Positions 31,820-41,908 of a stretch of DNA of 64,000 nucleotides are shown here, piece by piece. The notes below the pieces were generated by a model that made no database searches, had not been told where the DNA came from, and was given only the letters and a program-made list of their open reading frames with translations. Within the stretch, counting starts at the first letter, position 1. The number at the start of each line of letters is the position of its first letter. Location of the stretch: contig NC_135206.1 of NCBI RefSeq assembly GCF_050948175.1, positions 1,627,170 to 1,691,169 on the forward strand. The letters run 5' to 3'. A program made the translations under genes and the position numbers. The DNA is from Xylocopa sonorina (taxonomy: Eukaryota > Arthropoda > Insecta > Hymenoptera > Apidae).

Positions 31820-33007
31820 TTCATATACTGGGAGTCATCAGTGAGGCATCAATGATGAGATTATATACTTGGATTAGATTAGATAATTATCCTTAGTATA
31901 TAATTGTGAACATAAGTTAATTATAACTGCAACGTAAATCAGTATCATAGTGGCTAACAAAACTACGAAACTTTATTTAGTGTGAATTCGCTCATTTATA
32001 CTTTTTGTGCACGATACACAACACTAAATTCTGCTGTCTACGCTAGAAAAGTAAAGCCTAAAAATGTACGTATGCACATACTTTCAGAATTTATATAGCG
32101 CTTCCTATTATTTTTTAAATAAATTTTTATTATTGATTCTTACAACTATTCGATCGTTAAACATTGATGGCTTGCCCAGAAGAATTTTTTATTTACATTA
32201 ATGATGAATCATAGCTTATAAAACCAGCAATGTGTTCAGCGGTTACTATTAGACTATTGAGATAGACGAAGCAAATTTTCTAATTGTCCAATATGATAAA
32301 TTCTTAACTGGTTTTTGCAACAACGGAGTAACTTCTGTTTCGGACGTTAACCACCCATTGGTTTGAATAATTCGAATACTGCGTTGCTCGAAAGAATAAA
32401 TGAGACATTTTCTCGGTTTTTTTTGGCAGTTACATGATCGTATTTCGCGAGCAACATTTCTCGTGTTACGCGCAAGTGTTTATGTATCTCAGCCAAAGTG
32501 TGATTCGGTCGTAGGCTGACTTTCAATAGTTGCGACGTTTATGGATATTTACCTTTTGACAACCAGTTTTCTCTTGGTATGGCGTCCATAATGGGAAACA
32601 ATGTATTTGAAAATGATACGAGACCCAGCAAAAACTGACGTAATTGCACAATAAACCAGAATATTATCTTGAATGTGAATTACTGACAACATCTGGCATG
32701 TTTCTTATAATAGTACACGATCTTCTGTTTGATGCATTCGAAAAGTTGTTAATACGTTATAATAAATTCTACGTAATATTGCATACCGTTAACAGAATTA
32801 GATGTTATAGTGTTAGGTAATGTGAAACTTTTACTTTTAATAACCATCATTTGTACCGTACTACAATTTTCATCGCTTCAATAGCACATTGTTTTTTTAG
32901 TTCCGTTTTTTTGCAAGGCAGAAGTCAAGGTATATGAGTTGACCTGTGTGTCTGTAGGCTATATGGACAGTCTAGTACTCGCTAATGTACACATTAAAAA
33001 AAAGACA
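31820..33007. other. Non-coding part of the inverted-repeat arm
   Basis: AT-rich, no long ORF; identical in layout to 52777-53940 of the right arm. I recognise nothing in it. Confidence 0.4.
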
Positions 33008-33012
33008 CTGCG

Positions 33013-33645
33013 TGTTAAGTCCCAGTGGACTTTATTATTTGAAGTATAGCCACATTTGGCAAACAGATGTCCGTAGCAGGAATAATCTCCAAAAAACCAC
33101 TACTTTCGAAGTCGAAGTAATTACTGTTCACTCCACATACCTACTAAAGGTCGTCGTCATTTCTTAAATCTTTGTGCCGTTTTCCTATAAATCAAATCGA
33201 GGCGCTTTTTGGGTTTATTGTTTGCTACGGTCAAGATTAGGACATGCGGAACTCACGTGTGCGTCACCCGAGGGTAAGATGGGCTACCTGCGGGTGACCG
33301 ACGGTTTGGGGCGGTTACTTTATCAGAATTTGCCGTAACCAATCATAGTCGACAGCCGCTTCCCTCACCAAACTTCGAAAAATGTGTAAGGACGAATCCG
33401 CATGTCCTAGCTAAAAAACACACCCACCGGCGAGTCTTTAAATACGCCGGAATAGTTAGAGAGAGCAGAATAAGAATAACAACTAGAAGAATAACAACTA
33501 CACGAGAACACAAACCTTGTCCACTACACTCCCCATCAGTACCGAAATATAAAGTATAAAAAACATAAGTGGTTAAGGATCATTATTCAACGAAGTCTAA
33601 TCCCTTAATTCACACCCGCGTTAAAACAAACGTCGGGACGTAACA
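33013..33645 (+). repeat. Solo LTR, 5-bp target duplication CTGCG, left arm only
   Basis: TGTTAAGTCCCAGTGG to CGTCGGGACGTAACA, 633 bp, flanked by CTGCG at 33008-33012 and 33646-33650. A TTTAAATA promoter-like box is near 33436. The orientation is a guess from that box. The mirrored arm has the uninterrupted empty site at about 52760-52775. Confidence 0.9.
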
Positions 33646-33650
33646 CTGCG

Positions 33651-35593
33651 TAAACCTTGCGAACTACGATTCCCGACTGAGTATCGCCAAATTGAACATC
33701 ACGCAACGGTAGAAAAGAAAAAACAAACGACAGTCGAAACTTCAGCGAATCTCTAGGCCTCCCATTCGCCTACACGCACACATGTACACATTAGTTCAAA
33801 TACATACCAACAACAAATGCCAAACCAATTTCCAGATGACGAAAAATGATCAACACCACGACGTTACCACCGACGACAATCATGATAGTGTAGGGGCGTA
33901 TAGTAATAGAAGGCGACGTGTTTAAATTCATATTACCCTTATTAATTTTCATCATAATGGGATTTATTTGTCAGCATCCCAGTTAATTACTTTATCGAGT
34001 GACTGTAGAGTGTCATCGTTTGCAAGAGTACGCTTTTTCTGTTTGTAGGTAATAAATTTGCTAGTTTTTCAACTAATCGAGGGAATGATAAATTTCCCTT
34101 GGCAAAATTACCGTTAATTTCTAACGTTAAGCCATTGTATAGATCTGTGACGGTTTCTGGCTACAATTAGGGCTGGTGCTGCACAGTGATACATTTCTCA
34201 TAAATTGACATTAAGCTTGAGGTTTTATTTGAAAATGGTATATGTCCAATTTTGGAAACAATGAATTAATAACAGTTCTAGCGAAATATACATCTCCTTC
34301 TTATCTATTTATAAACGCACATTGAACGGAAAATTGTTTCTTTATAATTTAGTCAAAAGAATTCCCGCTGTAAAGTGTTATTTTTGAAAATGGAACAAGT
34401 CCATTAGTAATAAAGAATTGGCCAGAAAAGAAAAAGAAGTAGATTCCTTTACATGTAATGAAACGAGAAGATTTTCTCTGAACCAAGTCCCTAGAAGAGA
34501 CAATATCAAACACGAAAATAAATACGGACGTAGAAATTGTAAATTGGCTGAAAATATGCGTGGATTAGTCGCACAAAATTTTGTATAAAACCTGTACGGA
34601 ATAAAGTACGCCATTTAAAATTATTCTTTTATTTGGAAATCAAGGAAGGCCAAAAAATTTCAGCAAAATTACTATGTTGCCTCTATATCAAACTTCAAGA
34701 CCTATAACGAAAAAGAAATATGGTGATACTAATTTCTTCTAAACTTTACTAGGCTAAACGTAAAGGAGAAATATAAATGAATTCATTATTTTTGGTTATC
34801 TTAACTAAGTCCACTTCTAGCTAAAAATATCGTTTCTTCTTTAACACTTTAATTAATTATTATTGCATAATAATAAAATTTAACATGTTTACTGCGTTAA
34901 AAATTAACGCTTGTCAATATTTTTAAACGCAAACCCTTAATTATCTCAACGGAAGAAAAAATTGACTTGTAACACTGTCAGAAACATGTGTTTTTGAACA
35001 AATGTGTTTTTGACAATGTGTCTGTCTAATATTTCTATACACTTGTATGCTTTCGCGTAATCTATTATAGTAAATATGGTTTATCTGGGTGTCGGCTTAT
35101 TCTGGTAGTTTGTTCATGTTTTTTGTTACGATATTATTCAACGTCTTTAAATCTACTATATACTAAATTACTTTGGCAGACGACATCTCTTTTATCGAAG
35201 TTATTACAAGATCGAATTGTTTCATGTGAAAATAAAACAAAAAAAAATCATCTTCTCTCGAAATTTTCTTGAAAAGTAATGTCATACTTTCAATAAACCG
35301 GAACCCACAAGTTTGTTTAACAAATATGCAACGTATATTTCATAAATGTATCGATATAATTTGGTTAAATATAAATTCGCTCTAATATATCAAATTCATC
35401 CAACACCTGCTGAAATTTGACCAAAACATCGTTTATCGAAACATCGTTTAACAGTTTTCATAAAGTGCTACATTTCTCCGCCATACTAAGGCTCTCCTGT
35501 AAATAGGCCATGATCTTGTGATAGACTTAGCCTAATTATTATGAATTACATACGAGATATTCTGTACTTATCGCAATTTTATTTGTTTCATAG
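33651..35593. other. Non-coding part of the inverted-repeat arm upstream of the 339-codon ORF
   Basis: There is no convincing gene. Two stretches (34220-34256 and 34373-34405) resemble the TIR of the Sola-like element (TTTGAAAATGG..AAGTCCAT), suggesting an eroded DNA-transposon relic. A 78-codon frame on the minus strand is probably chance. Confidence 0.4.
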
Positions 35594-36613
35594 ATGGAGC
35601 AGTCCAGACAAAGTGAGCGGATAAACATCGACAGTGTTTTTGCGGATATATTAAAATCGGATTTTGAAAAAGTTAAACAGATGACATTGTTGGACAATGA
35701 AGACACATTGTTTACGTTGTACATGAAACATCCTTCGTTCGTTCATAATCGAAAGTATCTGTTCAACTTGTTGAGGAACATGTATAAACAGAAATACAAC
35801 AAGCTGTACGAGCGCTATCCGAGTTTATACGTTTGGTCCTGGTTTTGCTTGGGCATCTTAATCTGGCGTTCCGAGGCTGATTTGAAGAGAATTTGTCACA
35901 TGACGAACGATAACGAAGTGTACAATATGAATTTCAATTCCGCGTTTACCATTTCATCGCGTAAACGTTCGCAAATAACTGCGTCAAAGGAAAGGCATCC
36001 GTTTTTGAATCTCCCATTTTACTTGGAACATAGCCCGATGTTCGAGTTGGGCAAGTTAACCGAACATTGCGTGCCATCAGATTTTGCCTTGCTTTTCTAT
36101 TCCGGGAGAACTAGTCGCAAACAACTAGTTGTGAAAATAGATGGAGTATTCAAACGAACTGTAATTGCGTCACTGCAATGTAAGAAAGAAGAAGATTCGT
36201 CGTACCATGATTCGAATTTGCCGGTTTGCTCGTTCTCTATTCAGCTCATGGATTCAGTCAATCAATTCTTAAGACAACGGAGCAACTTGATGTTAAACAA
36301 TTATTCGGGCAGAGTACCCGTTACATTGAACACGTATATAGAAGCAATAGCTAGTAAAAATAATAAAATTCCCACTGAACGGATAGAATACTGGCACAAA
36401 CATTACATTGCTACGATTTCATCGTTTGAATGTATTCGGACAAGTGTAAATACCCTAAAGATTCATTATTATTGCGACAGAATTAGTAAATTAACCGATC
36501 AGTTATCAAAGATTAGCGACGAGGATATTGCTAAACTCGAAAAACTAAACGCAAACCAGAGACAAGAGCTAATGGAACATATAAACGAGTTTGAAAGGAC
36601 TGTATCCAACTAA
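35594..36613 (+). CDS. Intact 339-codon ORF of unknown family, left copy
   Basis: One uninterrupted frame from ATG 35594. It is hydrophilic, with a Trp/Tyr-rich stretch (YPSLYVWSWFCLGILIW) near residues 76-92, a basic patch (ISSRKRSQ) near 121-128, and a C-terminal coiled-coil-like segment (KLTDQLSKISDEDIAKLEKL). No signal peptide, zinc knuckle, protease, RT or DDE motif is visible. An AATAAA lies about 105 bp after the stop. It sits between LTR-like sequences but is on the strand opposite to both LTRs. It could be a captured host or viral gene; I cannot name it. The right copy differs at about five residues. Confidence 0.6.
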   Translation: MEQSRQSERINIDSVFADILKSDFEKVKQMTLLDNEDTLFTLYMKHPSFVHNRKYLFNLLRNMYKQKYNKLYERYPSLYVWSWFCLGILIWRSEADLKRICHMTNDNEVYNMNFNSAFTISSRKRSQITASKERHPFLNLPFYLEHSPMFELGKLTEHCVPSDFALLFYSGRTSRKQLVVKIDGVFKRTVIASLQCKKEEDSSYHDSNLPVCSFSIQLMDSVNQFLRQRSNLMLNNYSGRVPVTLNTYIEAIASKNNKIPTERIEYWHKHYIATISSFECIRTSVNTLKIHYYCDRISKLTDQLSKISDEDIAKLEKLNANQRQELMEHINEFERTVSN

Positions 36614-36871
36614 AAATATTTATTTCTATAGACAAATATGCACCATCTCATGTATAAATATTGCACAGTAAAGTTTTGAAAATTATATATTTTAATGTAT
36701 AAGATTTCATTATTACAAATAAATACTACACGTTTGTGTACTTTAATAGCATACGTGTAGATACATATGTATATAGTATCTACATATTTATGTGTAATAA
36801 TATAATTTATCTCAAATGTAACAATCTACACTATATAAAAAATATAGTATTGAGATAAAACTTTAGCAGAC
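36614..36871. other. 3' flank of the 339-codon ORF with an inverted-repeat stretch
   Basis: AT-rich; contains AATAAA near 36718 and a potential hairpin around 36810-36860 (TTATCTCAA against TTGAGATAA). The mirrored version is at 49507-49764. Confidence 0.4.
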
Positions 36872-37350
36872 TGTAAAGTTTCGCGAGAATTGGGTAGAAA
36901 TTTTATTGAACACAATTCTTTAACTCAATTTTATTGAACACATTTCTTTAACTCGAACTAAAAATTGACTCTGTCTCGCCCTCATCCTTTTATACACTCC
37001 CTCAGAAAATGTTCTCGATCCTTTCCCCCGAATTTCCATGGCGCTCACATACACGTGCGCATATACTCTTTCGTATTAATTTTGGAATATTCTGGAATAA
37101 CTAGTACTCGAGAATATTCGCAATTACATCTGTTTAGACACATACCCAGTCGCAATAAAACTATTCACGCTCTACAATATTTATAAATCGACAGATTGTT
37201 CTTTTCAACTTGGATGTTATTTTGAAAACGGATGATGAACAACTGACTCGTCGTTTGGAAACTCATTCGTTCCACACTTTCTAGAATATTCCACGTATAT
37301 CAATTGAAACCTGAATTGTCGATTAACTATTAATAAAGATGATTTCCTTA
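36872..37350 (-). repeat. LTR-like sequence T2, left arm
   Basis: On the minus strand it has a TATAAAAG box near 36990, an AATAAAA signal near 36905-36940 and a CTTTACA end at 36872. Part of it (GGATGATGAACAACTGACTC, CCACGTATATCAATTGAAAC) resembles the T1 LTR, so it is a related family. The outer boundary is uncertain. Confidence 0.6.
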
Positions 37351-39166
37351 TCCTTCACTCGGCCGTCCTGCATGAATATCTGCAGGTGTGTTGCAGCGTG
37401 AAATTAATAATCTGTGACAGAAGGTCCGCGTCACTCTTCTCGCATGGCTGGTGATCAACGAGCTAAGCTAACAAAAGCAGGTGGGGGACGAGCCTTGCGA
37501 TGTCACCATGTCATAACTCCCCCTCACTTGCCGTAGGTTATCTCTAAGATAACCTGAGCACACACGCAACCATACATAACCCGCTCATTCACTCTCGCTT
37601 ATTCGCTAGAGCGTCTAGGTTGCGGCTTTGGATCCGCGGTCGGTCACGGGAAGTGGTGTTGGGACTAGGGGGAGGGTAAGTAGATAGACTATGCCACTAC
37701 GTCACTGCGCGGCTATTCAGTTTCCCGGTTCTTTAGTTACTCCTCCAATCTGCTTCACTTAAAAAATCGGTCCGGAATATTTTTCAACATCCGATCTTAA
37801 ATTTCAGTAGCAAAGTGTAAGCTGGTCCTCCAGTGATAACGGCGGATCTAAATACCGAAAATACATTTTCATTTCTGTGATATAGTCCGCCAACTGCTCG
37901 AACTGGCTCTACGTTCGGTGCTCTACTTCATGACCCTTCATAACCCTTCCTGCAAATCATTGTGTCCGAATTGCACCCGGAAATGATTGGTAAACCCGTC
38001 GTAGTCCGTCCACGAATCTTTTTCCACCCGGTACCATATGAGGGCCGTTCCCTATAACGATTCACCTAACACCTGGAGCATTTCCTCCTTGGTGTAGGCC
38101 CGGCGCGAACAATATTCATGCAATCGGAAGTGATATTCCTCCGCATTTTCATCCGATCGCCTCTCGAATTTCGGCCCAAACCGGCGGAAATATCTACTCG
38201 GTGTTCCTCACGGGTGTCCGGCGAAAGCAGGGCGGGGTGAGACGCCAGGGATGGTACGGAGGGATTGACAACCCGCGTTCTATTATACCGAAGGAGTGTA
38301 GGCGGCGTAATAGAAAAAGTTTCTTGGGGTTCCATTGGGCGCTAATCTGTTAGATAGTGGAATGCGGGGGTGGGGTAGACGGACGGTGGGGGACATCTCA
38401 CGGTACTTGCGGGTGACGGTCGATCACTCACTAACTCGGCTCCCGTGTTCGAAGCGTACGCGACGGTCGGCCTAGTACGTGCTGTGGGTACTTCCTCGTG
38501 TGATAAGAAATCATCCGGTTCGCGATTCACAGGGGAAGTATTCCGCTGCTGTGGTGATTTCAAGTCCAAACGCGATAGCTGCGCGGTCACTGCCTCATCC
38601 TCGCATGTGTCACGTAAAATTGAGAGAAATGACTTAGAATGAAACGAGAGTGAATAACTGTTCACTCGACTCTTTATTTAACACAAGATATAAACTTTTA
38701 TATTACCGTTTGTAGGGCAGAGTTTCAGGATGTACGCCGATGATAACTTTAAGACTACTGACCTAGACAATCCCTAGGTCTTTTATATGTTATGTTTTTC
38801 TGGAGTAGGGGTAGGACCTTAACCCTGCTCTTTGGAATTAGGGTATGATAATATAAACGGGATGCGTCAGGCGGGTGACTCTTGTTTGTTTCCTCTAGCG
38901 AGATTATGGGTGTGTTGGTATAGGCTATTTGAGAATGCGTTTGTCATGACACATGGATCGTCGATCGCCGCGGTCATCGTAAACGGCATAGCTATTCCCC
39001 TCTCGTTTGTCGCCGGACCCCAAGTGACGCCAGTATCGGTCTGTTATCTTTTCCGTTGTCACCTGCAGATTTAGCTTTTCGTGATCGCACACGATAACCA
39101 AGTCGCGAACATTTCTCATAGTTTGAATTCGCAATAGAAGGCGGCCGATTTCAGCTTGTTCGTCAG
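37351..39166 (-). pseudogene. LTR-retrotransposon Gag fragment (T2), left copy, split by a solo LTR
   Basis: Minus-strand coding pieces run from about 39134 (RNVRDLVIVCDHEKLNLQV) through a Ser/Pro-rich linker (38600-38342) to a capsid-like part near 38250-37790. The linker resumes in phase on the other side of the solo LTR at 38608. Near 38050-37920 the frame aligns with WYWVEKDSWTDYDGF of the right copy. Stops and frameshifts are present. From about 37790 to 37351 I see only decayed gag-like or leader sequence. No protease or pol follows. Confidence 0.6.
38608..38951 (-). repeat. Solo LTR A, target duplication CATG
   Basis: TGTCACGTAAAATTG to GTTTGTCATGACA, 344 bp, with perfect TGTCA/TGACA ends and CATG at 38604-38607 and 38952-38955. 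AATAAA reads on the minus strand. It is inserted in the Gag fragment T2. Confidence 0.9.
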
Positions 39167-40085
39167 CAAATTTTAATGACGTACAAACTGGAGGAATTAT
39201 TCATACGTTATATGAACACGATCAGACATTTTTTCACGTATCGATGCGTCACGAGCGAGGTCAGTAATTTCCAGGTGTGGAATTTTCGAGAACCCTTTCA
39301 TTCAATTTCTGTTTTCCAAGCAGACACCAAGTAAGTACATTCGCTATTATATTTCAATTATTTACGGTACACATGATGAAAGGGCAGTACTATTCTTGTT
39401 CAGGGCTTAGAAGTTTGCAATTTGAGTTGGTTTCGAGTTACTTGTGTCACGCGCTTCAAGTTGCAACCCAATGGCGCCTGAATATTTAAAGTTGATGCAA
39501 TGGTGTGGCTTTGTTAATTTTTTACAGTAATTTTAACAATGCATCTCAACACTTTTAATTTCATTTGAAATTTTGTTTACGATCAATCAATTTATTTTGG
39601 ACGTTGTTTAGAAATTTGTGATATAAATTGTTGGTATATTTTATCCACTAATAATCGGTTTTTGTCCCCAATGCTTTTACCGGGAGAGTAGCTTATTAAT
39701 CATTTTTTTTGTCGACGCTTGCCCAACCGATAGTCTATTAATCAGCTTTTAGTCTCGACACTAGTGCGTTTATTTTGAAAGTGGTACAAGTTCATTTATG
39801 TTAAAAACGGGATACTTAAAAGGTATTGGTAACTAAGATGGTAATAGAATGCTTTTGTGTTTCTAAGGGTATATAATTTATCCACTTAATTAGCATTTGT
39901 TGGTGCATTGAGGTTTGAGGCTGATTAGTAATTCTTCCCCTCGGTAAGAAATTAATATATATCGTAGAAAAAGAAACCAAAACTTTCCTTTACTCTTTCT
40001 CGTTACGCTTATTCTCGAAACAAAATGCTTTTGCATCGCCTTCTCGCAATCTTATATTTACCGTTTTCATCTCTCCTCTATACGG
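39167..40085 (+). repeat. Repeat C, copy 1 (5'-truncated)
   Basis: Starts inside the conserved coding stretch NFNDVQTGGIIHTLYEHDQ and continues through a possible splice donor (GAGGTCAGTAA near 39257). The inverted copy is 55480-56340. A short insert at about 39769-39810 (TTTATTTTGAAAGTGGTACA) absent from that copy resembles the Sola-like TIR. Confidence 0.75.
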
Positions 40086-41179
40086 AATATTTCTTTTAAT
40101 CATTAGATGATTAATAATTATAACAATCGATAACGAAATTTAACTAACTAAAAACGAAGTAAGTTGCAGTATACTATATACAAATTTTTGTTTGTGTTTC
40201 TTATAACAGGTAGAAAATTTACTATTTTCAATCCCAATCCCTATGAAATTTTGAGAAGCAGTTTCTACTTTTTACAAAACATAATTGAACTCGACATTTA
40301 CTACAAATATGGCATATATATATAATATCTAACGTACCTCCATGGGTATGATTGTCTACTTTTAATTGTCTAATGTTAGCTATAGATTGAGATTGAAAAA
40401 GTCACTTAGTAATATCTGCTTTTGAGCCGAATTGAATTTATTCTCCTGGTGGAACCACCGACAGAATTCATCTATCGCTTGGCACGTTGAGAAGAGTTCT
40501 AACCTCTTTTGGCAAATCAGAAAAACATGAGTGGAAATGCAACAGGGAGAATATATTATTTTCTTGTTTTGTGCGTTACATTGTTATCCACAAAACAAGA
40601 TGCTGAACGCTCACTATATGATTGCCCCGAGGTATTATTGGAATCAGAAGAAGAAACAGTTATTCCAAGCATATTCTCACTTTTTGCATTTTCTTTTCGT
40701 TCTTGTTCAATATTAGTCTTTCCTTTTTTCATCTCAACTGTTTCTTGCAAATTATACAGTTTTCAAATATATTCTGTTTTTACAATGCATTGAGAATCTT
40801 TAGTTTAGTCGTTTAATTATGGAACCAGTGGAGTCATGTGCAGTTTTATTTGAACTTGTTCACCGCGACTACCAGGCATATAAACTGTGACGGAAAGGGT
40901 TTAATTATACAAACGCTATAAGATGTAAAACGGGCTTTGATATGAAACGAGGTACCGTTACAAAATATCCGCTTACGTATACTTTTCGCGGACTCGCTAA
41001 TGCAAAAGAAAAGTAGAAGATAATCATCGAAACAGGGGAGTATTTCGAGGCTGCGAGACTAGAGCTTTTAGTGTTTTAGTAGGAATGCTCCTTCCTCAAT
41101 AGCATGCGGCTAATTAACGCAAATTCGGTAGTATTTCGGCTAGCAAGGGCTACGGGAAATTACGCAACATATATGCACG
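40086..41179. other. Unassigned interspace
   Basis: AT-rich. A Ser-rich minus-strand frame at 40556-40750 and an overlapping plus frame are probably chance. A piggyBac-terminus-like AAAGGGTTTAA occurs near 40895. Nothing else recognised. Confidence 0.35.
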
Positions 41180-41522
41180 TGTCACGTAAAATTGAGAGAA
41201 ATGACTTAGAATGAAACGAGAGTGAATAACTGTTCACTCGACTCTTTATTTAACACAAGATATAAACATTTTATATTACCGTTTGTAGCGCGGAGTTTCA
41301 GAATGTACTCCGATGATAACTTTAAGACTACTGACCTAGACAATCCCTAGGTCTTTTATGTTATGTTTTTCTGGAGTAGGGGTAGGACCTTAACCCTGCT
41401 CTTTGGAATTAGGGTATGATAATATAAACAGGATGCGTCAGGCGGGTGACTCTTGATTGTTTCTTCTAGCGAGATTATGGGCGTGTTGGTATAGGCTATT
41501 TGAGAATGCGTTTGTCATGACA
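41180..41522 (-). repeat. Solo LTR B, target duplication CACG
   Basis: 343 bp, about 97% identical by eye to solo LTR A, same ends, flanked by CACG at 41176-41179 and 41523-41526. It has its own target duplication, so A and B are independent insertions, not the two ends of one element. Confidence 0.9.
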
Positions 41523-41539
41523 CACGCCACGACAAAGTA

Positions 41540-41908
41540 GTGTACTTGACATTTTCACGAATTTATGCCTGGAACCTAGAACAGCTACTCTTTTATTCGA
41601 TTTGCTTTTTGCTTTTTATATGGCTCGACAAGTAATGAAAACCATTCAAAACGTACTTGCTACTAACACCCGATGCAAGCCAGAAATTGATGCCAAATCT
41701 ATTTATTTGGGTTTATTTGGGTTTATTATATACTGTATAAACTTGCACCTGGCTTTTGACGGAAATAATTGCTCGTCAACTGTTATATTTTGCCCTGGTT
41801 GATAGCAAGTTTGACTACTTTCGACGAACTTGTCCCAGATTTCCGAAACCAAGGCAAATTTATTTGTTTGGAGGCTATTCCAATCCAGAGCCGAACTGGA
41901 CATGTAAG
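41540..41908 (-). pseudogene. piggyBac transposase fragment (first catalytic region)
   Basis: The minus-strand frame contains WDKFVESSQTCYQPGQNITV followed by DEQLFPSKARCKFIQYI, the first-Asp motif of piggyBac transposases, then (after a stop) VLNGFHYL. The upstream half is missing because the ISL2EU-like element is inserted at 41909. I found no continuation beyond 44438. Confidence 0.75.

Larger units (their letters stand above)
31095..38228. repeat. Left arm of a large inverted duplication
   Basis: The reverse complement matches 48182-54670 throughout: T1 LTR, 4.9-kb segment with the 339-codon ORF, T2 LTR and gag T2 in mirrored order. Over the 1020-bp ORF I count about seven substitutions. 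The main differences are a 633-bp solo LTR present only here and a 33-bp segment (about 52294-52326) present only in the right arm. Confidence 0.95.

Noticed and set aside
34378..34614. 78-codon ORF conserved in both inverted arms (also 51764-52000)
   Set aside because: The arms are about 99% identical everywhere, so conservation is uninformative, and composition is simple with no motif.
40509..40793. 94-codon ORF with a hydrophobic N-terminus suggesting a secreted protein
   Set aside because: Overlapping frames of similar length on both strands, low complexity, no homologue recognised.
38608..41522. A single LTR retrotransposon bounded by the two direct LTRs
   Set aside because: Each LTR has its own different 4-bp target duplication, and the interior is unrelated sequence.
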